Source of the DNA: Acidimicrobiia bacterium
GTDB taxonomy: Bacteria; Actinomycetota; Acidimicrobiia; Acidimicrobiales; Poriferisodalaceae
Direction: 5' to 3'
Assembly: GCA_012960315.1 (NCBI GenBank)
Contig: DUBN01000017.1
Span: 1 to 33,725, forward strand
DNA: 33,725 nucleotides
The position numbers were made by a program, and so were the translations under genes. Shown piece after piece: positions 17,232-25,132 of the stretch. Position 1 is the stretch's first letter, and each line of letters begins with the position of its first letter. The notes beneath the pieces were generated by a model, which worked only from the letters and a program-made list of their open reading frames with translations, was not told the DNA's origin and ran no database searches.

Positions 17232-18515
17232 GTGGCTGAACGGCCCAAGGGCATCGACTCAGCAGCAGGCTGGGTGGTAGTCGCAGCCACGGTAACTGCC
17301 ACTTTCGCAGTATTTGGAGTCGCTTATAGCTTCGGTGCTGTTTTCACCACGATTCGCGAAGAGTTCGGCGTCGGCAAAGGTCAGGCGTCGCTCTTTTTTT
17401 CGATCACTACGTTCATTTACTTTGTCGTTGGTGTCTTTACAGGCCGTCTTGCCGATCGCTACGGACCTCGACCGGTGGTTCTCGTCGGGGCGGTCGCTAT
17501 GGGATTGGGTTTATGCCTCACATCTCTGGTGCACAACATCATCGTTGGGTACCTGACGTACGGCCTGGGGGTCGGAATCGGTGTCGGGTGCGCATATGTG
17601 CCAATGGTCGCGACCGTTGGAGGATGGTTTGAGCGGGATCGAACAAAAGCGATGGGTGTGGCCGTCGCAGGGATTGGGTTGGGCACTCTTGTTGGGGCAC
17701 CTTTAGCGAAACAGCTCGTTCTCAGCTACGGGTGGCGGACAACTTTCGTTATTCTCGGCATCGGATCGGCGACACTTCTGGCGCTGGCTTCTATCGGAGC
17801 GCGACGTCCCCCAAGCTCCGGGACACAGGACGCACCTCCGCCGTTACGAGTGCTCCTTCACGATGCACGGTTTATTTGGCTGTACGGGTCCATGCTCTTT
17901 TTCAGTTGCGGTTTGTTCGTGCCGATGGTGTACCTCGATGATTACTTAGACGCGCGCGGGAAAACTGGAGGTGCTTTGCTCATTGGGATTATCGGGGCAA
18001 CATCTGTTGTGGGGCGCCTCGCGTTAGGCGCAATAGCAGCAAAATTTGATTTGATGCGGCTCTACCAGATCTGCGTTGCCGCTTTGGGTGCTAGCTACGT
18101 CATTTGGATGACAGCAGGCGCCAACTATGCCCTCTTGGTCATTTTCGCTATTTGTATGGGCACGGCTTACGGAGGTTGGATTGCGCTCTGCCCAGCCGTC
18201 ACTGCCTACCTTTTCGGACCTCTTGGGTTAGGGGGCGTGCTAGGTGCTCTCTACACGTCAGCTGGGATCGGTGGGTTGATTGGGCCCCCTGTCATCGGAA
18301 TGTTGATTGATGCAGTGAATTATGAAACTGCTATCGGGGTGGCAATCGCCTGTAGCGGGGCGTCGCTCACTTTGCTGATGGCAGCGAGTCGAGCGTCGGC
18401 GCCTATTGTTGACCGCCCGGCCGCGCTGACCGAGGAACGACCACCAGCCGACGACGCGACGCGAGCGTGGCTCGTTCGTTCTTCTAGTGGCGAAATGCGT
18501 CTTATCCGTCGGTGA
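17232..18515 (+). CDS. MFS transporter (monocarboxylate-porter-like)
   Basis: A 12-segment major facilitator, 427 residues. The loop 2-3 motif is GRLADRYGPRPV. Segment 1 is WVVVAATVTATFAVFGVAYS, which with FGAVFTTIREEFGVGKGQAS resembles the MCT/OFA-like actinobacterial permeases for monocarboxylates. A central cytoplasmic loop is rich in Pro/Ser, and the second half has a related VVGRLALGAIAAKFD motif. The start is GTG with GGGGGC a few bases upstream. The C-terminal 14 bases overlap the convergent cupin gene. Substrate class is a guess from fold similarity; drug or organic-acid export is also possible. Confidence 0.9.
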   Translation: MAERPKGIDSAAGWVVVAATVTATFAVFGVAYSFGAVFTTIREEFGVGKGQASLFFSITTFIYFVVGVFTGRLADRYGPRPVVLVGAVAMGLGLCLTSLVHNIIVGYLTYGLGVGIGVGCAYVPMVATVGGWFERDRTKAMGVAVAGIGLGTLVGAPLAKQLVLSYGWRTTFVILGIGSATLLALASIGARRPPSSGTQDAPPPLRVLLHDARFIWLYGSMLFFSCGLFVPMVYLDDYLDARGKTGGALLIGIIGATSVVGRLALGAIAAKFDLMRLYQICVAALGASYVIWMTAGANYALLVIFAICMGTAYGGWIALCPAVTAYLFGPLGLGGVLGALYTSAGIGGLIGPPVIGMLIDAVNYETAIGVAIACSGASLTLLMAASRASAPIVDRPAALTEERPPADDATRAWLVRSSSGEMRLIRR

Positions 18516-18972
18516 GTACTGGCGGGTTTTCCCAACCGATGGCCGAACATTCACCTACGTACCAGTCGAGCACCGAGCCTGCGTCGGTGACTGACTCCAC
18601 GTTGCCGGCTTCGTCCAGGTTCAAGTTCGCTCCATAGATTTGGAACCAAACGTCGGTGATCTCATCGTTGTCTTCTGGGACGAGCAAGGTATGCACCGAA
18701 CCGGCGGGTTCGTAGAGAAATGACCCCGATTTGTTGGTGTACTCACTTTCTGCGTAGTGCCAGGCACCAGCGACCGTGTACGCGTAGACCTGCCCGGTAT
18801 GGCGGTGAGTCTGAACTCGGGTTCCGGGCTGGAAGCGAGTGCGGACAATCCATAGGCCTTCTGTGATCTTTGCTGTAACAAGCTTGACCTCGTTGCCTCC
18901 CGTATTCGTGATCCAGGGCAGATCTTCCTCTCCGCGGTGAATCGCGCTAGGCGCCTTCTCGATCATTGTCAT
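18502..18972 (-). CDS. Cupin-domain protein (2,4'-dihydroxyacetophenone dioxygenase-like)
   Basis: A 156-residue single cupin. The metal site is HRH at 56-58 with His94 in AGSVHTLLVP, and the sheet motif YAYTVAGAWHYAE lies between. The overall layout (N-terminal LPWI, C-terminal WYVGEC) resembles the 2,4'-dihydroxyacetophenone dioxygenase/acetylacetone-cleaving cupins. The position normally held by a Glu ligand in HxHx3-4E cupins appears to be Gln61 here, so metal binding may rest on three His. The ATG follows TGGGGGAAC. Its 3' end overlaps the MFS gene by 14 bases. The reaction is not established. Confidence 0.82.
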   Translation of the reverse strand: MTMIEKAPSAIHRGEEDLPWITNTGGNEVKLVTAKITEGLWIVRTRFQPGTRVQTHRHTGQVYAYTVAGAWHYAESEYTNKSGSFLYEPAGSVHTLLVPEDNDEITDVWFQIYGANLNLDEAGNVESVTDAGSVLDWYVGECSAIGWENPPVLTDG

Positions 18973-19007
18973 GATGTTCCCCCATTGGATCTATCTGATC
19001 GTAGCTG

Positions 19008-19322
19008 TCACTCTTCTGGGCCGAAGATGAGATCAAAAACCTCGTCTGCTTTGCGTTCATCGTTGCGGTGGACAAGTAGTTGTGGGTTGCCGTCGATTAC
19101 CCAGCGAACACCCCTCATATCTAGCTGGTGAGCTGTTTCTGATATTTGGTCAACACTTAACTCCTCGATTTCATATGCAGGGCCTTCGGTCGCAGCGATG
19201 TCAAAAATGTCGATTTCTTCTGAGATCAACCCAGCAGATGCGAGAGCTTCTACTAGCAGTGACATTGCGTCCTCGGGGTTGTCTTCAACGAGTTCGCCTT
19301 CGAGAATTTCGTCGTCATCCAT
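19008..19322 (-). CDS. Small acidic hypothetical protein
   Basis: A 104-residue strongly acidic protein, not recognised. The N-terminal third is Glu/Asp-rich (MDDDEILEGELVEDNPED). The rest looks like alternating strands and helices with VRWVIDGNPQLLVHRNDERKADEVFD, which resembles a DUF2007-type or other small alpha-beta fold only loosely. No ribosome binding site precedes the ATG. CATACT lies seven bases upstream, so a leaderless transcript is possible. It diverges from hemH across 40 bp and lies 35 bp upstream of the cupin gene. Confidence 0.6.
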   Translation of the reverse strand: MDDDEILEGELVEDNPEDAMSLLVEALASAGLISEEIDIFDIAATEGPAYEIEELSVDQISETAHQLDMRGVRWVIDGNPQLLVHRNDERKADEVFDLIFGPEE

Positions 19323-19362
19323 AACAGCGAGTATGTCGCGCTTGGGCCTCTAGCCTGCAGAT

Positions 19363-20379
19363 ATGGGCGTCGGCCGATTTGACTCGCTGTTGTTGCTGTC
19401 GTTCGGCGGACCAGAGGGGCCAGAGGATGTTCTCCCATTCCTTCGCAACGTAACCAGCGGGCGGGGCGTACCAGATCATCGTTTGGCTGTAGTTGCACAG
19501 CAGTATGAGCGGTTCGGCGGGAAGAGCCCGATTAACGACTTAAACCGGCAATTACTCGCAGCAATAGAACAAGAACTAGCCGTGAGAGGCCATGACCTGC
19601 CAGCGTTTTGGGGAAATCGTAACTGGCACCCCTTTGTGTCTGAAACCCTTAACGCGCTTCAATTAGAGGGGTGCCGATCGACCGTTTGTGTGGTCACTTC
19701 GGCGTTCAGCTCATATTCAGGATGTCGCCAATATCACGAAGACATAGATCGGGCATGTGCCCAGGTCAGCGATCCTCCTCAGATAGAACGAGTGAGGGTT
19801 TTTTGGAATCATCCAAAGTTTCTGGAATCAGCAGCTGAGTTATTGACTGAGGCGCGTCACAAAGCGCACCTGTCGAACTCCACTCCAGTGCTGCACAGTG
19901 CCCATAGCTTGCCGATCTCGATGGCCGCGACTTCGGACTATGAGAACCAATTAAATGAAGCAGCTGCGATCGTGAACGATCTCGCTGACATGAACGGGCC
20001 CTCTGAAGTCGTATTCCAGAGCCGAAGCGGGCCACCGTCAGTGCCATGGCTATCGCCTGACATAAACAGTCGCCTGAGACAATTAGCGGAAGAGGGTGTC
20101 TCAGAGGTTTTGGTGCATCCAATTGGATTTGTTGCTGACCATATGGAGGTGCTCTTTGATCTCGATACTCAAGCAGTGTCCACCGCTCAAGAGTCCGGTG
20201 TAAGGATGGTGCGGACCCCTACGGTTGGCACCCACCCCGGATTTGTTTCCATGTTGGTGGATCTGGTCGAAGAAGCAGCTGGTTTACGTGAAGATCGACC
20301 GGCTTTGGGTGCTTTGGGGCCACGCCCAGATCATTGTTCCATGGACTGTTGCCCAGCACCGAAGCGCGACGGTTCCTAG
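19363..20379 (+). CDS. hemH: Ferrochelatase (coproporphyrin III ferrochelatase type)
   Basis: Inserts iron into a porphyrin in haem synthesis. In actinobacteria the substrate is usually coproporphyrin III (CpfC). It is 338 residues. The N-terminus LLLLSFGGPEGPEDV is diagnostic. SAFSSYSGCRQYHEDI follows, then catalytic His181 in LHSAHSLP, QSRSGPP with PWLSPD, and the Glu-bearing FVADHMEVLFDLD. The C-terminus has a Cys cluster (CSMDCC, residues 325-330) that could ligate an iron-sulfur cluster as in some actinobacterial enzymes; this is inference. There is no ribosome binding site, but TAGCCT lies six bases before the ATG, consistent with leaderless expression. Its stop abuts the tdk stop with no gap. 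Confidence 0.95.
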   Translation: MGVGRFDSLLLLSFGGPEGPEDVLPFLRNVTSGRGVPDHRLAVVAQQYERFGGKSPINDLNRQLLAAIEQELAVRGHDLPAFWGNRNWHPFVSETLNALQLEGCRSTVCVVTSAFSSYSGCRQYHEDIDRACAQVSDPPQIERVRVFWNHPKFLESAAELLTEARHKAHLSNSTPVLHSAHSLPISMAATSDYENQLNEAAAIVNDLADMNGPSEVVFQSRSGPPSVPWLSPDINSRLRQLAEEGVSEVLVHPIGFVADHMEVLFDLDTQAVSTAQESGVRMVRTPTVGTHPGFVSMLVDLVEEAAGLREDRPALGALGPRPDHCSMDCCPAPKRDGS

Positions 20380-20994
20380 TCAGCCTGCTGCCCGGAAACG
20401 GTCCGCTATGGGACCTGAGTCCCCCAAGATCCAATGGTTTCTGCACCGTAGCTCGTAGGTAACTTGAGCAGTTGAGCCATCATCGATGAGGACAACGTCT
20501 CCGTCGTACACCTGGACTCCGTCATGTAGACGCGCATTGTGGGTCGCGGCTCTGCCACACCAGCAACGAGCTTGGACCTGCAGTTCTAATCGTTGGTCAG
20601 CAACTTCAAGGAAGCGTGCTGAGCCTGGGAACAATTTCCCTCGAAAGTCCGTAAGAAGTCCGAAAGCGTAGACATCTACGCCAAGTTCATCAACAACTCG
20701 TGCCAACTGGTCAACTTGAGGGTCGGTATAGAACTGAGCCTCATCACACACCAGATAATCCAGTGCCCCGTGTCCCGATTGGTGGCTGTGCGCTAGCGCA
20801 TAAAAATCAAGTTTTGGATGCACTTCGACCGCCGGAGTTGAGACCCCTAGCGCACTGGATACATGAGCCCCAGCGCGGTCGTGCATGCTGCAAAGCAGCC
20901 CTGTTCCCGTTGCAGCAAGGTTGTGATGAATTTGCAGGGCGAGAGTCGACTTACCTGACGACATAGTTCCAAAGGAAAACTGGAGACTCCCCAT
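20380..20994 (-). CDS. tdk: Thymidine kinase (type II)
   Basis: Salvages thymidine to dTMP. At 204 residues it has the P-loop GTMSSGKST at 9-17, the catalytic CDEAQFY (Glu85), the substrate-binding FGLLTDFRGKLFPGS, and the zinc lasso CWCG (Cys144, Cys146) completed by ELRCRNHW near the C-terminus. A longer in-frame version starting at 21141 would overlap nrdJ and adds non-family sequence, so I use the ATG at 20994. It lies 40 bp after nrdJ, on the same strand, and ends directly against hemH. Pairing a salvage kinase with the ribonucleotide reductase gives a small dNTP-supply unit. Confidence 0.94.
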   Translation of the reverse strand: MGSLQFSFGTMSSGKSTLALQIHHNLAATGTGLLCSMHDRAGAHVSSALGVSTPAVEVHPKLDFYALAHSHQSGHGALDYLVCDEAQFYTDPQVDQLARVVDELGVDVYAFGLLTDFRGKLFPGSARFLEVADQRLELQVQARCWCGRAATHNARLHDGVQVYDGDVVLIDDGSTAQVTYELRCRNHWILGDSGPIADRFRAAG

Positions 20995-21034
20995 GGTCAA
21001 CAAATTACACAGGTGTGATACGTCATGGGACCAC

Positions 21035-23776
21035 TCACCCGCATCCGCTTGTGTTGCCACAAGAACGGCAGCTGTAGCACGTACCTGCCCGCACCATCCG
21101 ATCACCACAAGTCGAGCACAATGGTGCGTCGCTAAGAACACCGTGCTGTGTCGATGGTGGATCTAGGACCGGTTCAGCACCAATCGCTGTTTCGACTGTT
21201 GCTTCTTCAAACCCCGGAAGGTGTGGGTCCATTCGTTCTTCACTCGACAAAATGCCAAGTCCCTGGCGTTCTTGAGTCGGTAAGTATTCCAGGGCCAGTC
21301 GACGGAAGATGTAATCAACCAGACTGCTTGCGATTCGAAGTTGAGGGTCGTCGGTTATCCCCGCTGGCTCGAACCGAACGTTGGTGAAGGCTTCTATATA
21401 CGAACGAAGAGGAACCCCGTATTGAAGGCCATGGCTCACAGAGATCGCGAACGCGTCCATAATGCCGGCGAGCGTTGATCCTTGTTTCGCGACGGTAAGA
21501 AAGATCTCCCCGGGGCGACCGTCGTCGTATTCGCCAACGGTCATATAGCCATGACAATCTGCTACGCGGAATGAGAAAGTTTGTGACCGTCTAGTCCGGG
21601 GAAGCTTTTCTCGCTCTGGAGTGAATTGTGCTTCAACCATCGCTGCGTTGACTGCGTCGCCGATGAGCCCCTGATCGTCTCGTGTCGTTGACAACGGTTG
21701 ACCCACTTTGCAGTTATCCCTGTAGATCGCTACCGCCTTAAGCCCAAGTTTCCAGGCCATGAGATGAAGACTTTCCACGTCTTCAACAGTCGCGCTCTCT
21801 GACAGGTTCACTGTTTTCGAGATAGCTCCTGAAACGAACGGCTGTGCAGCGGCCATCATCAAAATGTGGGCTTCGTGATGAATGACGTTGTCTCCCATAG
21901 AACAAGCAAAGACAGGCAGGTGCCCATCTAGGAGATGGGGAGCTCCAACGATGCTGCCCCTATCAAGCACGTAGGCCTCGATGTCAGCTATCTCCTCTGC
22001 TGTATAGCTCAAACGACGCAGAGCACGTCCAAGGGTGCCGTTTACGATGGTGAGGTCGCCGCCTCCGACGAGCTTCTTGAACTTGACCAATCCAAGATCA
22101 GGTTCAATGCCCGTGGTATCGCAATCCATCATGAATGAGATCGTGCCCGTCGGCGCAATGACGGTTGCCTGCGAGTTCCGAATACCGTGCTTTTCGCATC
22201 CGCTGACCGCGTAATCCCATAGTTCTCGGGCTGCGCTGGTCACTTCTTCTGGAGCGACCTCCGCGAGTGTTCCCAACGCTTGACGATGCCGTCGCAGCAC
22301 GTCTTGCATGGGGACACGATTAGTGGCGTATCCCGAAAACGCTCCAACTCTTTGGGCAAGATCTACCGAAGTGGAATACGCCTGACCCGTCATCAACGCA
22401 GTGACAGCCCCGGTCCAAGCTCGGGCTTCTTTGGAGTTGTACGCCAAACCCAGCGCCATGAGCATTGCACCAAGGTTCGTGTACCCAAGACCCAACTGAC
22501 GAAAATCTCGGGATGTTTGGCCGATCTCTTCAGTCGGATAGTCGGCGTTACCGACCAAGATGTCTTGGGCCGTAAACACGACTCGTACCGCCTGACAAAA
22601 ACCTTCTACGTCGAATCGGTCAGTCTGGTCTGCGCCGAGGAAGGTAAGGAGGTTGAGGCTTGCGAGGTTACATGCGGAGTTGTCGAGATGAACGTATTCA
22701 CTGCAGGGGTTGGACGCGGTGATCGGACCGGTGTTGGGAGCTGTATGCCAGCGGTTGATTGTTGAACTGAATTGCACTCCCGGATCAGCGCACTCCCAAG
22801 CTGCTTCAGCGATTTGACGGAACAGAGACCGGGCGGAGTGGCGCTCGACGACTGATCCGTCGGTCCGAGCGGTGACTTCCCAGTCGCCGTCGCTTTCGAC
22901 GGCTGCCATGAACTCATCGGTGAGTCGTATCGAGTTGTTTGCGTTCTGATATTGAACAGAGTGAACGTCAGCCCCGTCGAGGTCCATGTCGAAACCTGCG
23001 TCGCGAAGCACCCTCGCCTTTCGTTCTTCGAGGGCCTTACACCAAATGAACTGCTCTACGTCAGGGTGGTCAACATCAAGCAACACCATCTTGGCTGCTC
23101 GTCGTGTCTTACCACCACTCTTGATGGTTCCCGCTGACGCGTCGGCTCCTCGCATAAAGCTCACGGGGCCGCTCGACTCTCCTCCGCCGCGTAGTGGTTC
23201 TGATGAACCCCGTATGCGGGACAAGTTAACGCCCGCACCCGAACCGCCTTTAAAGATCCGGCCTTCTTCGGCGTACCAGTTGAGAATTGAGTCCATATTG
23301 TCATCGACCGACAAGATGAAACAGGCCGAAGCCTGTTGAGGTACGCCGTCGACTCCTATGTTGAACCAGACCGGACTGTTGAAGGCGCAGCGTTGGTTCA
23401 ATAGCAGCCATGCCAATTCCGCTTCGAAGGTTTCTGCCTCGTCGGGATCTTCGAAATAGCCGTCGGCCTCGCCCCATGAGCGGATGGTCGAAGTTACTCT
23501 TGCAATGACTTGACGCAAAGAGGATTCACGGTCGCTAGCGCCGAGAGCACCACGAAAATATTTTTGTGTGACGATGTTTGAAGCTGTGAAACTCCAATCT
23601 GTCGGGAATTCAACATCGAGTTGCTCGAAACTGGTGGATCCGTCCAAATAGTTGGTGAGCCTGGCGTCGCGTTGTTCCCATTTGACCGTTGAGTATGGGT
23701 CGATTCCGTCTTGGGTGAAATGACGTGAGATTCGAGTCGGGGAAATCGATGCCGTTTGTTTAGAAGTAACAGTCAT
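21035..23776 (-). CDS. nrdJ: Adenosylcobalamin-dependent ribonucleotide reductase (class II)
   Basis: Reduces ribonucleotides to deoxyribonucleotides using AdoCbl, with no oxygen requirement. It is 913 residues. The N-terminal barrel begins with SRHFTQDGIDPYSTVKWEQR. The redox pair is likely Cys152 (SACFI) and Cys369, and the radical Cys358 is in SNPCSEYVHLDN with Asn356 and Glu360. The PTGTISFMMDCDTTGIEP loop is class-II-specific. The C-terminal tail ends in a Cys-rich stretch of CxxC pairs (residues 887-912) that probably receives electrons and binds zinc. The ATG has GGAGAA upstream and overlaps the stop of a small upstream ORF (ATGA). The cell should need B12 for this route. Confidence 0.97.
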   Translation of the reverse strand: MTVTSKQTASISPTRISRHFTQDGIDPYSTVKWEQRDARLTNYLDGSTSFEQLDVEFPTDWSFTASNIVTQKYFRGALGASDRESSLRQVIARVTSTIRSWGEADGYFEDPDEAETFEAELAWLLLNQRCAFNSPVWFNIGVDGVPQQASACFILSVDDNMDSILNWYAEEGRIFKGGSGAGVNLSRIRGSSEPLRGGGESSGPVSFMRGADASAGTIKSGGKTRRAAKMVLLDVDHPDVEQFIWCKALEERKARVLRDAGFDMDLDGADVHSVQYQNANNSIRLTDEFMAAVESDGDWEVTARTDGSVVERHSARSLFRQIAEAAWECADPGVQFSSTINRWHTAPNTGPITASNPCSEYVHLDNSACNLASLNLLTFLGADQTDRFDVEGFCQAVRVVFTAQDILVGNADYPTEEIGQTSRDFRQLGLGYTNLGAMLMALGLAYNSKEARAWTGAVTALMTGQAYSTSVDLAQRVGAFSGYATNRVPMQDVLRRHRQALGTLAEVAPEEVTSAARELWDYAVSGCEKHGIRNSQATVIAPTGTISFMMDCDTTGIEPDLGLVKFKKLVGGGDLTIVNGTLGRALRRLSYTAEEIADIEAYVLDRGSIVGAPHLLDGHLPVFACSMGDNVIHHEAHILMMAAAQPFVSGAISKTVNLSESATVEDVESLHLMAWKLGLKAVAIYRDNCKVGQPLSTTRDDQGLIGDAVNAAMVEAQFTPEREKLPRTRRSQTFSFRVADCHGYMTVGEYDDGRPGEIFLTVAKQGSTLAGIMDAFAISVSHGLQYGVPLRSYIEAFTNVRFEPAGITDDPQLRIASSLVDYIFRRLALEYLPTQERQGLGILSSEERMDPHLPGFEEATVETAIGAEPVLDPPSTQHGVLSDAPLCSTCGDRMVRAGTCYSCRSCGNTSGCG

Positions 23777-23928
23777 CGGTTTCTCCGAGATTCGTAGGAG
23801 CGATCGGTAAGTTTGCGGCGGGCCGGAGGCCGACTCGGTGGGTGTGATCCCGCTTCGCCCTGACCTTCAAAGCACGGAACCTCGTTGTGTACATCTGGTT
23901 GAGGGCTCATTGAGAACCCGTTCTCCAT
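23773..23928 (-). CDS. Candidate 51-aa small protein coupled to nrdJ
   Basis: An ATG at 23928 is preceded, with eight bases of spacing, by GGAAGGAG, the best ribosome binding site in this area. The ORF runs 51 codons, and its TGA overlaps the nrdJ ATG (ATGA). The product is hydrophilic, Pro/Arg-rich at the C-terminus (HPPSRPPARRK, SYESRRNR), has one Cys, and no membrane segment. I do not recognise it. It could be a leader peptide that sets nrdJ translation, or a small partner protein. The same frame is open further upstream, but only this start has a ribosome binding site. Confidence 0.45.
   Translation of the reverse strand: MENGFSMSPQPDVHNEVPCFEGQGEAGSHPPSRPPARRKLTDRSYESRRNR
23912..23925. 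repeat. Inverted repeat GAGAAC-2-GTTCTC
   Basis: Six-base arms separated by two bases, placed immediately after the ATG of the 51-codon ORF. In mRNA sense the arms could fold only as a tight, probably unstable hairpin, so it may instead be a dyad operator. The spacing (2) differs from the LexA-type spacing (4) found at lexA. Confidence 0.4.
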
Positions 23929-24014
23929 TTGTCGCACTCCTTCCGCCAGTCGGTCGCCCAACCCGCCGCATACACGAATGTAGGAACTATTCCTTGTGGA
24001 GCGATAGAGGGATA

Positions 24015-24029
24015 ACAGAAAAGTTCTGT
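24015..24029. repeat. Inverted repeat ACAGAA-3-TTCTGT
   Basis: Perfect six-base arms with a three-base spacer in the nrdJ/ribD intergenic region. The compact geometry suits a dimeric regulator's site; which regulator is not known. Confidence 0.4.
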
Positions 24030-24185
24030 GGGTGAGTTGGGGAATTCTTGGGGCAGTTCTACACACCCGTGCGGCCCGACACGCGCTGTGGTCACGCTGC
24101 ATTTCGTGGACGGATTCGAGGATAGTTCCGTTCGGCTTCGAAGAACTCATGGTTAAGCCTCTGACCTGGGAAAATAAGCGGACGT

Positions 24186-24220
24186 ATCTGCCGCTACCCA
24201 CCACCAATCTACCGGCAGAT
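24186..24220. repeat. 8-bp perfect inverted repeat with 19-nt loop
   Basis: ATCTGCCG at 24186-24193 is the exact reverse complement of CGGCAGAT at 24213-24220. It may be an RNA stem-loop in the nrdJ leader or a protein-binding dyad. The loop is rich in CCA repeats. No T-run follows on either strand, so it is not an intrinsic terminator. Confidence 0.5.
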
Positions 24221-24356
24221 CGTGCCTCCTCTGACGAGAGCCGCTTCGATCGGGTCGGCAGCCTGTGGAGAACCACTGATGGTGGTGAAAGCCGTAGTCG
24301 CGTGAAATTCGTGACGTGAAATCTCTTTTTCGCCAAAGTCGTGTCAACATCAAGGA

Positions 24357-25106
24357 GTGCATCGCCTGTTACCTCCACCTGTAGCCGAGGTCGAAATTGA
24401 CGACGTCTATCGCGATAGTCGACCGATGATTGATGGCCGTCCATGGTTGATGATGAACATGATCTCGACGATCGATGGTGCCACCGAGATCGGTGGGGTC
24501 TCCGGTCCGCTGGGAGGATCGGCAGACAAAGACGTTTTTGGAACGATACGTACCCTGCCGGACATTATTTTGGTCGGAAGCACCACCGCCATGGCCGAGC
24601 GTTACACCCCTCCTTCTAGCAGCGTCAGCACAAAGGCACGGCGGCTTTCTCACGGGGCGTGGCCGGTAGCTCGCGTAGCAGTCGTCAGCAGCAAACTGAA
24701 TTTTGATTTGGCGTTGCCGCTGTTCAATCGACCAGATCAACGCCCCATTGTGGTGACAACTGAAGATGCCGACCCGGCGGGGTTGCGTCGGGTCGCACAG
24801 CATGCCGACGTGTTGCAATGCGGCACCGGCACTGTCGATTTTTCGAACGCGCTCACCCAAATGGCAACGCTCGGTGCCAAAGTGGTGCTGTCCGAAGGAG
24901 GTCCTTCCGTCAACGGAGCTCTGAGTGCACAAGGTTTGGTGGACGAGGTCTTTCTTAGCGTTTCGCCACTTGTGGGAGGCGGGGATTCTGGCGGCATTAT
25001 CCGCGGCGCGACTCTCGAGCAACCTCAAGAGTTTGTTCTTCGACATGTTCTTACCGAAGACCATTTCTTGTTCCTTAGATATGTGCGCCAAATTGCGGAT
25101 TTCTGA
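24357..25106 (+). CDS. RibD C-terminal-like (pyrimidine/dihydrofolate reductase) family protein
   Basis: A 249-residue stand-alone RibD-C/DHFR-fold reductase. It resembles the actinobacterial Rv2671-type protein, which in M. tuberculosis can act as a dihydrofolate reductase. Signatures are RPWLMMNMISTIDGATEIGG, GPLGGSADKDVFGTIRTLPDIILVGSTTAMAE, and the C-terminal VVLSEGGPSVNGAL with DEVFLSVSPLVGGG (NADPH-binding and substrate-lid regions). It lacks the N-terminal deaminase of bifunctional RibD. It is either a riboflavin-pathway pyrimidine reductase or an auxiliary folate reductase. The start is GTG; the nearby AAGGAG partly overlaps it, so the start is uncertain. It diverges from nrdJ. Confidence 0.87.
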   Translation: MHRLLPPPVAEVEIDDVYRDSRPMIDGRPWLMMNMISTIDGATEIGGVSGPLGGSADKDVFGTIRTLPDIILVGSTTAMAERYTPPSSSVSTKARRLSHGAWPVARVAVVSSKLNFDLALPLFNRPDQRPIVVTTEDADPAGLRRVAQHADVLQCGTGTVDFSNALTQMATLGAKVVLSEGGPSVNGALSAQGLVDEVFLSVSPLVGGGDSGGIIRGATLEQPQEFVLRHVLTEDHFLFLRYVRQIADF

Positions 25107-25132
25107 ACAAGCCCCACGCCAAAATAAAAGCT

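Larger units (their letters stand above)
23929..24356. other. Divergent nrdJ/ribD intergenic region with inverted repeats
   Basis: There are about 428 bp without a convincing gene between the small ORF ahead of nrdJ and the RibD-like gene. It contains several dyads: AGGAA-3-TTCCT at 23982-23994, ACAGAA-3-TTCTGT at 24015-24029, and an 8-base perfect pair at 24186-24193 and 24213-24220. It also has a minus-strand TTGACA at 24342-24347, with no convincing -10 (AGATTT at 17 bases). If that promoter is used, nrdJ would have a leader of more than 500 nt. I looked for the B12-box and other riboswitch cores and for NrdR boxes and did not find them. Confidence 0.5.

Noticed and set aside
20995-21141. 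N-terminal extension of thymidine kinase to 21141
   Set aside because: It overlaps the end of nrdJ, adds non-family sequence, and the P-loop normally begins within ten residues of the start as it does from 20994.
24001-24275. DnaA-box-like sites (TTATCCC, TGTGGAGAA) in the nrdJ/ribD gap
   Set aside because: Each has one or more mismatches to TTATCCACA and they are not clustered; this is no evidence for an origin.
23777-24356. Cobalamin riboswitch ahead of the B12-dependent reductase
   Set aside because: I looked on both strands for the B12 box (GCCACTG-like with AGTC...GACCTGCC) and found only a lone CCACTG on the wrong strand without the flanking core. An NrdR box was also not found.
23773-24444. 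Long minus-strand ORF of 223 codons ahead of nrdJ
   Set aside because: It overlaps the RibD-like gene at its 5' end, is Arg/Ser-rich like shadow frames, and has no ribosome binding site at its first start. Only the last 51 codons have gene-like signals.
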